Assembly: GCA_900208305.1 (NCBI GenBank)
Contig: OAPG01000014.1
Location: 558,001-622,000, forward strand
Reading direction: 5' to 3'
DNA: 64,000 bases
Origin: Melanopsichium pennsylvanicum
Lineage: Eukaryota > Basidiomycota > Ustilaginomycetes > Ustilaginales
Below the pieces are notes generated by a model, which was not told the DNA's origin, searched no databases, and saw only the letters and a program-made list of their open reading frames with translations. This document shows positions 53,398 through 62,530 of the stretch, piece after piece; the stretch's first letter is position 1, and the number at the start of each line of letters is the position of its first letter. The position numbers were made by a program, and so were the translations under genes.

Positions 53398-55866
53398 ATG
53401 TCGACCTGGACCGACACTTTCACCATGGAGACCATGGCAAAGGAGAGGGCCAACCCTCCCTTTGACGTCCGAAAGGTACGTTTCAGTCCTGCCATCCCCT
53501 CACGTTTGCTCCGGAGCATGCACTGACCTTTCCTCTGCCTTATCAACTCTGCAGATGTCCATCGAGCACCACGGTAGCGAGGACGATCTCGTCAAAAAGG
53601 AAAAGTTCATGCTCGAAGCCAGCCGTGACCCCGTCTTCTATTCGGCTGACATTTATGATCTCACAAAGGAGCAGATCCGTGAGCGAACTATGCAGCGAAT
53701 CCAGCGTCTCGCCCACTACGTCACCAGCGAGTCTGTGGATGACTTTCAGAAGCGCATGGAGCTCATGTCGCTTCTTGACCCCGGTCTCTGGACCCGTCTC
53801 GGTGTCCACTATGGTCTTTTCCTTGGCGCTATCCGATCCGGTGCTACCCCCAACCAGTTCTCCTACTGGATGGAGAAGGGTGTCATTGGATGCAATGGCA
53901 TGTTCGGATGCTTCGGTATGACCGAGCTTGCTCACGGCTCCAATGTCGCCGGTCTCGAGACCACCGCTCACTTTGACTCTCAAACCGACGAGTTTGTCGT
54001 TCACACACCCAACCTCGGTGCCACCAAGTGGTGGATCGGCGGTGCTGCTCAAACCGCCACCCACTGCTCCGTGTTCGCTCAGCTCATCGTAAAGGGAAAG
54101 CGATACGGCACCAAGACCTTCATTGTACCCCTCCGTGATCCCAAGACCTTCCAGCTGCTTCCCGGTATCAACATTGGCGATATCGGCAAGAAGATGGGTC
54201 GTGACGGTATTGACAATGGTTACATTCAGTTCACCAACGTTCGCATCCCGCGAGCCTACATGCTGATGAAGCACACCCAGGTCACCCGCGACGGAGAGGT
54301 GCGCGAGCCTCCTCTTCAGCAGCTCACTTATGGTGCACTTCTTCAGGGTCGAACTGCCATGGTTGCCGACGCCGCCAACACCGCCAAGAAGGCTCTTACC
54401 ATCTCGGTCCGATATGCCGCTGCCCGTCGTCAATTCAAGTCGGATGCAAAGGCCGAGTTTGAAACCCAAATTCTCGACTACCCAATTCACCAGCGTCGTC
54501 TCATGCCCCTGGTTGCCCAGGCCGTGGCCTTCGGTTATACTGCGCTTGAGCTCCAGCGTCTCTTCGACGAGACCTCGCAGGCTCTCGAGGCCCTTGAGCC
54601 TGGTGACCCTAATCTCCAGGCCACCATCGAGAAGCTCAAGGAGACGCACTCGACTAGTGCAGGTCTCAAGGCTTTCTGCACATGGGCCACCCTCGAAACG
54701 ATCGACCGATCGCGACAGGCTTGTGGTGGTCACGGTTACTCATCCTACAACGGGTTTGCGAATATGTACTCGGACTTTGCCGTACATTGCACTGTGAGTT
54801 GCTGGAAAAGATTCATTCACTCAAGTTGCCTGAATATGAGACATGCTGACATTTGTCCGATCTTTTTTATCGTTTGCTCTGCTCTTCGACTTTTTGTTCA
54901 TACTGATACGACAATAGTGGGAAGGTAAGCTGATTCCTGACTGAGAGCCCATAGTTGTTCTTTGCAAGTACGCTGACGATCCTATCATGTTCTTTCCCCC
55001 CTGTGCTGCTTTTCTTGCCTTCAGGTGACAACACCATCCTTGCACTGCAGTCTGGCCGTTTCCTGATCTCGGCGTACCAGGATGCTCTTGACGGCAAGAA
55101 GCAGGCCAGCCAAGGTACCATGTACCTCAACAACCTCGACAAGGTCTTGGCATCCAAGTGCGAGTCGGATGAAGCGATCGACACTCTGGACGGTATCGAC
55201 CGCGGTTGGGCCACTGTTGCTGCTCACGCCGTCAAGAAAGCCTCCGAAGACTACCAGGCATGTCTCAAAGCAGGCCGAAGTAGAGAGCAAGCCTTCGAAG
55301 ACTGCTCGCAGGTTCGATTCGTCGCTGCCAGCGTTCACACCAGCGGTTACATTTTTCGTCAATTCCGCTCTGCTGTCGAGCGCCTCGAGAAGAGCAAGGA
55401 CGGTGTGCGTGAGCACCTGGAGCTGCTCGCCAAGTTCTATGGTCTCTGGCAGATGGAGGAGAAGGCTGCCTTCTTCTTGCGCAGTGGCTGGTTGACACCT
55501 TCGCAGCTAGACTTTGCTTCCTCAAAGGTGACCGAGTACTGCGCCAAGACCCGTACGTTCGCCATCCCTCTCATCGACTCTTTCGCCATTTCGGATCACG
55601 TCCTCAACGCCCCTATCGGCAGGTACGACGGTGACATCTACCGTGAATACTTCCGCATGGTCCGCCGCAATAACCCGCAGCTCAAGGAGCATCCATACTT
55701 TGAGCGTCTCATTCGTCCATTCATCGAGCGAGAGGCATCAGAGCTTGAAGACTTTGACGAGGCTATTGGTATTGACGACGAGATCGAGGAGATCAGGCAA
55801 GACCGTGAAGAGGCTGAGGCTGAGGCTAAGGCACAGGCTGAAGAGAACAATAAGCAAGGGTCTTAG
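53398..55866 (+). CDS. POX1: Acyl-CoA oxidase (peroxisomal beta-oxidation), with a 7-nt microexon
   Basis: Four exons: 53398-53475, 53555-54793, 54918-54924 and 55025-55866, 721 aa. The third exon is just TGGGAAG; with the next exon it restores HCT-WEG-DNTILALQ, the flavin-pocket stretch conserved in all acyl-CoA oxidases. Other family signs are MFGCFGMTELAHGSNVAGLETTA (FAD/substrate binding), GGAAQTATH and ACGGHGYSSYNG. The enzyme makes trans-2-enoyl-CoA and hydrogen peroxide in the first step of peroxisomal fatty-acid oxidation. The C-terminus is KQGS, not an SKL-type signal; yeast Pox1 also lacks a PTS1. An antisense frame of 396 codons (53543-54733) is a composition shadow. Confidence 0.95.
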
Positions 55867-56184
55867 CGACGAAGACGATCCAATCTTATGTCTTGTTTGC
55901 AATGCACAACAACATAATTTTCTCCATTCCCACTTTCTTCAATGCTCTGTAGTAATGAATACCGAAGACCTGTCAAAATTTTGTTGGAAAGTGGTAAGCA
56001 TATTACGGGCTGGATGTTGACTTCTGACCAGCTTGCAGCAGCCAGGCAGCTGTGCCAATATGAACACAAGCTCCAGATGCAGACTGTGTCTATTGATCAG
56101 ACTTTTTGATTGTCTAACTGCTATGCTCTGTAAGCCAGATTGAGGCTGAGGTACCCTTTGGGAATTTTTGTTCGTGGTGTTCTG

Positions 56185-57195
56185 TGTCAGCGGTTGCGTG
56201 CCAGAGATCCAAATTCCCGTGAGAAAGCGCAACTTGCCGGATTTCAGTGAGTTCCGGCGGTTAAGCTTGGCCTCAACGGATATCGAAGAGAATCCCGCGA
56301 GTGGCGATCTCTCGACGGATATCGGCTGACCGCTGGTGACACTCCGTACAGAGGTAACGCGGCAAGCTCGGACGGGGTATTTGGTCGACGCGAGTGTCAC
56401 AACGTCGACAGGATACTGCTGATGGCTGGGTTAGACCTCAGCCGTTGTTGCCGGTGGAGTTATGAGGGACTGGTTGTGGTGCCAGGCCCGCGGTTGAGGT
56501 TCCGCCTGTAGTTGAGGTGCTACAGCGTCGATTGTGGTGTCGACGACGTCTATACGTTGTTCTCCGTTCACCGACGGGGACACAGACTATATGGATCGCA
56601 ATAAATGGTATTGCAATGTGCGACGTGTGAAGAGTATGGTAAGTACGACGTACTGATAACTATGTGTGACTGAGATATAAGATAGAGTGGATGAGCTTCC
56701 GCTCATCCGATAGCGGGGAACAGAGTATTTATATATATGTATCGTGTGCAAGGTCCATCGGTACTGTACGACCTGCGTGCGTTGAGCTTGGACCCCCGCA
56801 CGATAAGACTGCCCCCTAGTCCTTCGGCAGGGTGCTTCCGAGCACGCCCGCGTGCTCCCTCTCCGTTGCCCCCTGGGCGTCGATTGGCCCACGTGTCGTT
56901 CCGGCGTGGCGTTGGTCGCCGCCATTGCAGATGCTCCCCTTGCCATCGATACCTTCGATATCCGGCGAGTCACTGCCACTCGCCGAATTTCCGTGAGATC
57001 CGTTGAGACCTGCTCTCTCACCGGATTTCGTCCGATTCAACTTCTCGGTTCTGCGCTAACCTTAAATCCCATGAGCCCACCAATATCCACCAGATCTCCC
57101 TGAGATCCGTCGAGACATGCTCTCCCACCGGATCTCAGCCGATTCAACATCTCTGGTCTGCGCAGACCTCTTCCTTGGGACCCACTCCCGTGACA
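56185..57195 (-). repeat. Solo LTR with 5-bp target-site duplication (Ty3/gypsy-like)
   Basis: On the minus strand the element starts TGTCACGGGAGTGGG and ends ...GCTGACA, so the ends are the short inverted repeat TGTCA/TGACA. The flanks are identical: TTCTG at 56180-56184 and TTCTG at 57196-57200, a perfect target-site duplication. A TATA-like stretch is near 56727-56740. Downstream of it, parts match the leader of the gypsy element at 60.4-60.9 kb (for example CTCATCCACTCTA and AGGCGGAACCTCAACCGCGG). Length is 1011 bp. Its internal region was lost by LTR-LTR recombination. The 56587-57021 frame inside is not a gene. Confidence 0.92.
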
Positions 57196-57652
57196 TTCTG
57201 TACTCGTGTTACACAGATGGAAAGACCATCAACACCTGTGATCATGACATCAAAAGTTTCTGTGGTCTTTGTTGGGCTGAGTTGTAGGCATTTTGTTGGT
57301 TTCACCATGCTTCCATGAGTCTGTCTCTAGGTGATGCCAATGTTTGCAGAGGGAAGGCAAATATTCCCAAGTGTTTCAAGCACTGTGCTGTACAGATTTG
57401 TTCCTATCAGTTGGAGTTGTGTAGCAGGTGCCAACAAGATTGCCAATTACTTGTGCTTGGTTTTGACAAGAAGTTGATTGAATTAATCAAATCTGACCAG
57501 AAGTAAGGAAATGTAATGGAATGCAAATTGGTAGATGAGTGTCAGAATGTACAAAGAAAGGATGATGAGGATAGAATGTGGTAAGGTGAGAAGAAGTGAG
57601 CTTAACTAAGTGAAACAAGCTCAATATACATATGTGAGGGCTCCCTGGGAGC

Positions 57653-58519
57653 TGTCAGGGACCAGTGTGCTGTTAGGACCCTGCCTTGACACACCCAATG
57701 AAGGCCCAATGAAGGGAGGAGCTGTTGCTGATTGCACCTGGCACCTCCACACCTCCTGCGCCACTTGCGCCAGCTGCGCAACCTGCAGGAATCCTGCAGC
57801 TCCCACGTGACTTGCATGTTCAGTGCTGCAGCCCCCTATCTCCACCCTACCTCCCCCCAACCTCCAGCGTCCCCCCTCCTGGAGGTTGTCAATTGTTTTA
57901 TATAGCTGTGTCACCTGTACAGGAGCACTGCTCAATGCAAGTAGACTATTCCTGATCACCATCATTGTGCAGATACCTCTCACGCAAGCCCTAATCCTCT
58001 TGGGCCAAGCCACCCAGCATTCCTGCGCACTAGCAGTACAAGACCCTTGGTGCATTCTAACAGTTGTCAGCTGCTGCTTTCATATGATATTGCAGCAACC
58101 CAGTGTCTGTGTTCTCCTTGCCTGAAGGAGTTCATCATCACTGACAATTGTCAGCACCTGTACTGATACTGTAGCGCCTCCACTGCAGGCAGAACCTCCA
58201 TCACAGAAACAGAATCTTGACTGTAGCCCTCAACAATAACATCAACAGCTCATGGGCTCTCAGGAGAAGTCTCAGACTGTGACCAATGCCTGTGTCAAAA
58301 ATACTTGTGCAATGTGAAGGTTGTACAACATCCAGATGGGCTGCATTACCCTAAACAGAGTGCTAACAGTGACTAGTCAGCCCAGTACTGGTCAAATGGA
58401 TCCCATAACCAGATCCAATAGAAGCGTGTGTTTATTGGTGCTCAAGTTGAAAACCAATAAGCTTGCCAGTTTCATTGTATTTGAACTGGTCCTCAGGTTT
58501 GGCACACTGGTTTCTGACA
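57653..58519 (+). repeat. Degenerate LTR copy 1 (CpG-depleted)
   Basis: Starts TGTCAGGGACCAGTGTGC and ends in TTTGGCACACTGGTTTCTGACA, an extended inverted pair of LTR ends. The interior aligns to the gypsy LTR at 60.5-60.99 kb, with almost every CpG changed to TpG or CpA. No matching target duplication was found. Confidence 0.65.
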
Positions 58520-58714
58520 ACAGTGTTCAGGTCCAAGTTTGCAGCAATGAGAGGCCTGTGGCTGATGGCAAGCAACACTTTAATCACCACCAGATGAGCT
58601 CCAAATCACTTGTATTAGTCTGCTCACACACCCAATTTGGTTTGAAATGAATAATAAGCATCTGGAAATTGGTCAATTTTTTTAAACTGAGTTAAAGCTG
58701 TGATCAGAAGAGTT

Positions 58715-59032
58715 CAACAACAATGCAACAAACCCTGCCATCAACAACAGCAACAACAGCTTTGGGGCTCTCAGGAGCAGTCTTGCATTGTGACCAGCAC
58801 TTGCATCAAGAATTTTTGTGCAAAGTGAGGGTTGCATGTTACCCAGACAAGCCACATTGCCTCTGAATGGAGTGTTCACAGTGACTAGTCAGCCTGGTAC
58901 CTTTCTATTGGATCTCAAACAAAATTGCATAGAACCATGTGTTTCACCAGACCTCATATCAAGTCACAATAGAACCACCAGTTTCATTGTATCTCAAACC
59001 GGTACTTGGGTTTGGCACACCAGTCCCTGACA
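58715..59032 (+). repeat. Degenerate LTR copy 2, 3' part
   Basis: Repeats the second half of copy 1 (for example GGGCTCTCAGGAGCAGTCT, and ACAGTGACTAGTCAGCC) and ends GGCACACCAGTCCCTGACA at 59032. The 5' part is missing. The left edge is approximate. Confidence 0.6.
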
Positions 59033-59037
59033 CCATG

Positions 59038-59534
59038 TGTCACGGGAGTGGGTCCCAAGGAAGAGGTCTGCGCAGACCAGAGATGTTGAATCGGCTGAGA
59101 TCATCCGGTGGGAGAGCATGTCTCGACGGATCTCAGGGAGATCTGGTGGATATTGGTGGGCTCATGGGATTTAAGGTTAGCGCAGGACCGAGAAGTTGAA
59201 TCGGACAAAATCCGGTGAGAGAGCAGGTCTCAACGGATCTCACGGAAATTCGGCGAGTGGCAGTGACTCGCCGGATATCAAAGGTATCGATGGCAAGGGG
59301 AGCATCTGCGATGGCGGCGACCAACGCCACGCCGGAACGACACGTGGGCCAATCGACGCCCAGGGGGCAACGGAGAGGGAGCACGCGGGCGTGCTCGGAA
59401 GCACCCTGCCGAAGGACTAGGGGGCAGTCTTATCGTGCGGGGGTCCAAGCTCAACGCACGCAGGTCGTACAGTACCGATGGACCTTGCACACGATACATA
59501 TATATAAATACTCTGTTCCCCGCTATCGGATGAG
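59038..59534 (+). repeat. Truncated LTR, inverted copy of the 56.2-57.2 kb solo LTR
   Basis: Starts TGTCACGGGAGTGGG in the plus direction and follows the reverse complement of 57195-56703 with only a few differences (one 3-base insertion, several substitutions). It breaks off at CGGATGAG near 59534, where a reversed gag fragment begins. Confidence 0.85.
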
Positions 59535-59916
59535 TGTTAAGGCTGTAGGGTCTAGATACCGCGGGCGGCTACAGCCGGGATGGAGGCTACGGGTACGGAG
59601 AGGTCGTAGGCGGGGCGACACAGGCGGTCGGGGGTCAGAGCACACTACTGCGTTGCTATAGAGCTTTTCCCGTAGGCGCGGCCGGAGGCTTTGTTCGAAC
59701 AGCATCAACGCCTGCTGCTGGTTGGTCAGGTGCGATTTGGCCGTCAGCAACATGAACTCCGCCGCGTGCTCCGATACTGATCCCTTCTGGCGGAGGGCAT
59801 TCAGTTGGAGGCGTGCGGTGTAGCTGGGGTCGGGATCGCCATGGACGCGACGGAGGTCGGCGCAAAAGGCCCTCCAGGAGCTCATCCAGGGCGGTGTTAC
59901 CGGAGGTGGATTTCAA
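59535..59916 (-). pseudogene. Gag fragment of a Ty3/gypsy-like element
   Basis: On the minus strand the text SSWRAFCADLRRVHGDPDPSY, then TARLQLNALRQKGSVSEH and AAEFMLLTAKSHL, matches the retrotransposon gag (Retrotrans_gag) core. The fragment has no start, no zinc knuckle and no pol. It is in opposite orientation to the intact element on its right and is cut by the truncated LTR on its left. It is not from the same gag family as 61034-62512: the two share only the general pattern. Confidence 0.65.
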
Positions 59917-60007
59917 ACCCGGTGAAACACTGTGTTCTATCGGGTTTCAGGTTGACATCCGCTAGAACACGTGGTTTCATCCGATATCAGTGCAACGCCC
60001 TCTGACA
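59917..60007 (+). repeat. LTR 3'-end fragment
   Basis: Ends GCAACGCCCTCTGACA at 60007, like the end of the gypsy LTR at 60997 (ACAACGCCCCCTGACA). The preceding pieces (CACGTGGTTTCATCCGATATCAG) also correspond. It is a remnant of another copy. Confidence 0.5.
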
Positions 60008-60058
60008 GCCTCCGTCTGGTACAGGAGGCCTGATGGAAGGGTGCAACATGATGTAGGA

Positions 60059-60340
60059 CCGTCCGCTGTGTGTGTCATGGTTGCTGACAGCCAGCACTGG
60101 TTAGCACGGGGCCCAAGCTACCGTCCGCTGTGTGTGTCATGGTTGCTGACAGCCAGCACTGGTTAGCACGGGGCCCAAGCTCAAGGGCGACATGGTTGCT
60201 GGCAGTTGGTATTGTTTAACACGGGGCCCAAGCTCGTGGTTGTCATAGTTGAGGGCAGTCGGCATTGTTTAACACAGGGCCCAAGCTTGTGGTTGTCATA
60301 GTTGATGACAGTCGGCATTGACTAGCACGGGGCCCAAGCT
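60059..60340 (+). repeat. Five-unit tandem repeat in the LTR U3 region
   Basis: Units 60059-60119, 60121-60181, 60182-60234, 60235-60287 and 60288-60340 (61, 61, 53, 53, 53 bases). Each ends in CGGGGCCCAAGCT or a one-base variant and contains the block GTTG.(T/G)GACAG or similar. They lie just upstream of the LTR TATA box, where enhancer repeats are usual. They are not a CRISPR array: there are no spacers. Confidence 0.9.
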
Positions 60341-60428
60341 CGCGGACACGTCGAAACTCTGGTGGCCATTGATACTCTGGTGTACCAGGGTCATAGCGGA
60401 CAAAGGGGAGCCCCTGGAGGGCCATAGG

Positions 60429-60436
60429 TATATAAG
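60429..60436 (+). promoter_or_regulatory. LTR TATA box
   Basis: TATATAAG, in the middle of the LTR after the tandem repeats; the expected core promoter of the retrotransposon transcript. Confidence 0.6.
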
Positions 60437-61033
60437 AACACAGTCTTTACAGTCGTGGAGGAGCGGGACTCATCCACTCTACTTTATATTAACCCAGTCT
60501 TTACTTTACAAGTCGTTATCAGTTACTCAGTATATAGTTCTCGTCAGCAGCTGCAATCATACGGTATTGCAGCTATCCAGTGTCTGTGTTCTCCTCAGTA
60601 TAAGGAGACAAGCTTCATCGACGATTGTCAGCACCATCACTGACACTACAGCACCTCAACTGTAGGCGGAACCTCAACCGCGGTCACGGAACCTCCACCG
60701 TAGCCAATTCATTATCACGACAGCTTCAAGACCATCCGAAGCAGTCCCTGACGGTGACCAACACTTGCATCAAGAGCACTCGTGCATCGTGAAGGTCTTA
60801 CAACACACAGACAAGCCGCATTACCTCTGAACGGAGTGTTCACAGTGGTCAGTCAGCTCAAGAGTCGCGCAGCAGGTCTCATAGCAAAACACGATAGAAC
60901 CGGCCTGCTTATCAGGTCTCAATCTCAAACACGCTAAAACAGACGGTTTCAGCGGATCTCGGCGCAAAGCTTGAGTTTGGCACAACGCCCCCTGACATTA
61001 GAGTGGATCGTTCAAGTAGTGCCCCTCGCCAAT

Positions 61034-62512
61034 ATGACAGACGAATCCCGACCCCGGACTCCGGAGCAGACGGGACGACCCCTGTTCCAGACGCTCTATG
61101 ACACCACGGGTCAATTACTGACAAAGATGAAAGACTTCAAGAATCACATCGAGGAAGTTGAAGCCCGACAGAAGAGGACGGACCAGAGCATCGACAGACT
61201 CCAGTCGTTGGTGGAACGTGTGCTCGTCCGCCTGGAGGTATCATACCGCCCAGAGCCGGAGACACCGACGCCTACGGCCCGAAACCGGCCAGACGACGAC
61301 AAGGGCAACAGAGCTCGCTTGTACGAGCTCTACTCTACCCCAACCGGGGCTAGACGACAGGTTGCGCCCACGGAACTCCCCCCGGCCTTAGGATTGGCCA
61401 CCGAAGCAGTGGTAAGTAGGCCGCCTGAAGAGTCAGCCCCGCAGTCGAAAGACGACGAGGAGGCCAAGTGGCCAACGGAACTCAAGACCCCGTTCCCGAA
61501 GATGGACCTCAAGGATATGGACATGTTCTTCATCGAGGCTGAGTGGTGGTTCAGAATGAAGGGTATCCGGGACCATGGTAAGATGGTCGCTTACACCAGT
61601 CAGTTCCTCGAGGGCAGTGCTCGAGAATGGTGGAAGTCTAAGCTAAGGGCCGACCGCCAACAGCAAGGCATCCTCTTCAACGACTGGAATATGTTCACAC
61701 AGAGACTCAAGGAACAATATGGACAGCGAGACCTGAGGCTTGAGGCCATCACGGAGCTTCAGAAGCTGCGTATGCAGGACGACCGTCCTGGCACGGCCAC
61801 CAGGTACCTTGAACGGTTTAGGGACCTTGAAGGCCGAGCCAACATCGGCGACCAGGAGCTCGCAAAGTACTACTTCCGCTCGGGACTCTCTTGCAGCCTG
61901 CAGGAGAAGTTCGAGCGGAGCCCACCCCCATCGCTTTGGGAGTGGTACGCCGAGGTTGAAGCCATCGACCGGCAGCGGGTGGTAAACCAGCAAGCCCAAC
62001 GATGGCACTCGATTCCACCAACGGAGTTGTCCAGGCCGGCGTACATGCCATCTGGCCCACCGATGGCCGTTAACAGACCCGTTGGAGGACTCCAGGCCAC
62101 GCCCAAGCCAGTCCAGCAAGCTCCAAGGGCCAGCTATACCCCTCCGGGTATACCAATTGCCAATCGGGTGCCGCCTCCCCACCTGGCTCCATGCACCCCT
62201 GCTCGAGCTGGACCCACAACCGTGGGGAGTGACACTTGCTACATCTGCAAGAAGCCAGGCCACTGGTCCAACAACTGTCCTCAAAAGACGACTCATGCGG
62301 TCGTCAGGCCATCAGGACCCCGTGTGGGAGCGAACGTTGTCATCGCAGATGAGGAAGGCAGGGAGGATATACAGCAGGAACCTCAGGAGGCCAATTACGA
62401 GGGCGAGCCCCAGCTGGACCTAGAAGCCGCAGTCTATGACGACGAAGGCACGAGTAACCCCGAAGGAGATCCTGACGACAGGCAGGGAAACGAGCGTGGG
62501 GCAGCACACTGA
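61034..62512 (+). CDS. gag: Gag protein of the gypsy-like element
   Basis: 492 residues from the ATG at 61034. The open frame extends upstream to 60971 but that part is the end of the LTR. A coiled coil occupies about residues 20-75. The Retrotrans_gag core lies at about 155-330 (MFFIEAEWWFRMKGI, FLEGSAREWWKSK, LKEQYGQRDLRLEA, KYYFRSGLSCSLQEKF). A single zinc knuckle, CYICKKPGHWSNNC (C-x2-C-x4-H-x4-C), is at about 402-415. The tail is acidic. Gag forms the capsid and packages the RNA. The stop TGA overlaps the first pol ATG (TGATG), and a -1 slippery site lies just before it (see 62485-62530). Confidence 0.92.
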   Translation: MTDESRPRTPEQTGRPLFQTLYDTTGQLLTKMKDFKNHIEEVEARQKRTDQSIDRLQSLVERVLVRLEVSYRPEPETPTPTARNRPDDDKGNRARLYELYSTPTGARRQVAPTELPPALGLATEAVVSRPPEESAPQSKDDEEAKWPTELKTPFPKMDLKDMDMFFIEAEWWFRMKGIRDHGKMVAYTSQFLEGSAREWWKSKLRADRQQQGILFNDWNMFTQRLKEQYGQRDLRLEAITELQKLRMQDDRPGTATRYLERFRDLEGRANIGDQELAKYYFRSGLSCSLQEKFERSPPPSLWEWYAEVEAIDRQRVVNQQAQRWHSIPPTELSRPAYMPSGPPMAVNRPVGGLQATPKPVQQAPRASYTPPGIPIANRVPPPHLAPCTPARAGPTTVGSDTCYICKKPGHWSNNCPQKTTHAVVRPSGPRVGANVVIADEEGREDIQQEPQEANYEGEPQLDLEAAVYDDEGTSNPEGDPDDRQGNERGAAH

Positions 62513-62530
62513 TGGCGTGTCTTGCCCTAC
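62485..62530 (+). promoter_or_regulatory. Candidate -1 ribosomal frameshift signal between gag and pol
   Basis: The heptamer GGGAAAC (62485-62491) is in the exact X_XXY_YYZ register of the gag frame (CAG GGA AAC). Four bases later GTGGGGCA (62496-62503) can pair with TGCCCTAC (62523-62530) in an 8-bp stem with one G-U. An inner ACAC/GTGT (62506-62509 and 62517-62520) can extend it. The pol frame is closed by TGA at 62473-62475 and open afterwards, so a shift here fuses Gag to Pol. The gag stop and the pol ATG sit in the apical loop. Confidence 0.65.

Larger units (their letters stand above)
57201..59032. mobile_element. CpG-depleted block of old LTR remnants
   Basis: About 1.8 kb with only about a dozen CpG dinucleotides by eye, whereas both flanking LTRs are full of them. 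It contains at least two LTR-like copies (57653-58519 and about 58715-59032), described separately. The remaining pieces show no gene. Confidence 0.7.

Noticed and set aside
53543..54733. 396-codon antisense frame over acyl-CoA oxidase
   Set aside because: Composed of repeated Leu/Gly/Val text with no domain; results from strong codon bias of a highly expressed gene on the other strand.
56587..57021. 144-codon minus-strand frame, with a near-identical copy at 59215-59661
   Set aside because: Both lie inside LTR sequence; the duplication follows the LTR, not a gene.
60059..60340. Regularly spaced repeats that might suggest a CRISPR array
   Set aside because: Units are contiguous without unique spacers, in a eukaryotic LTR.
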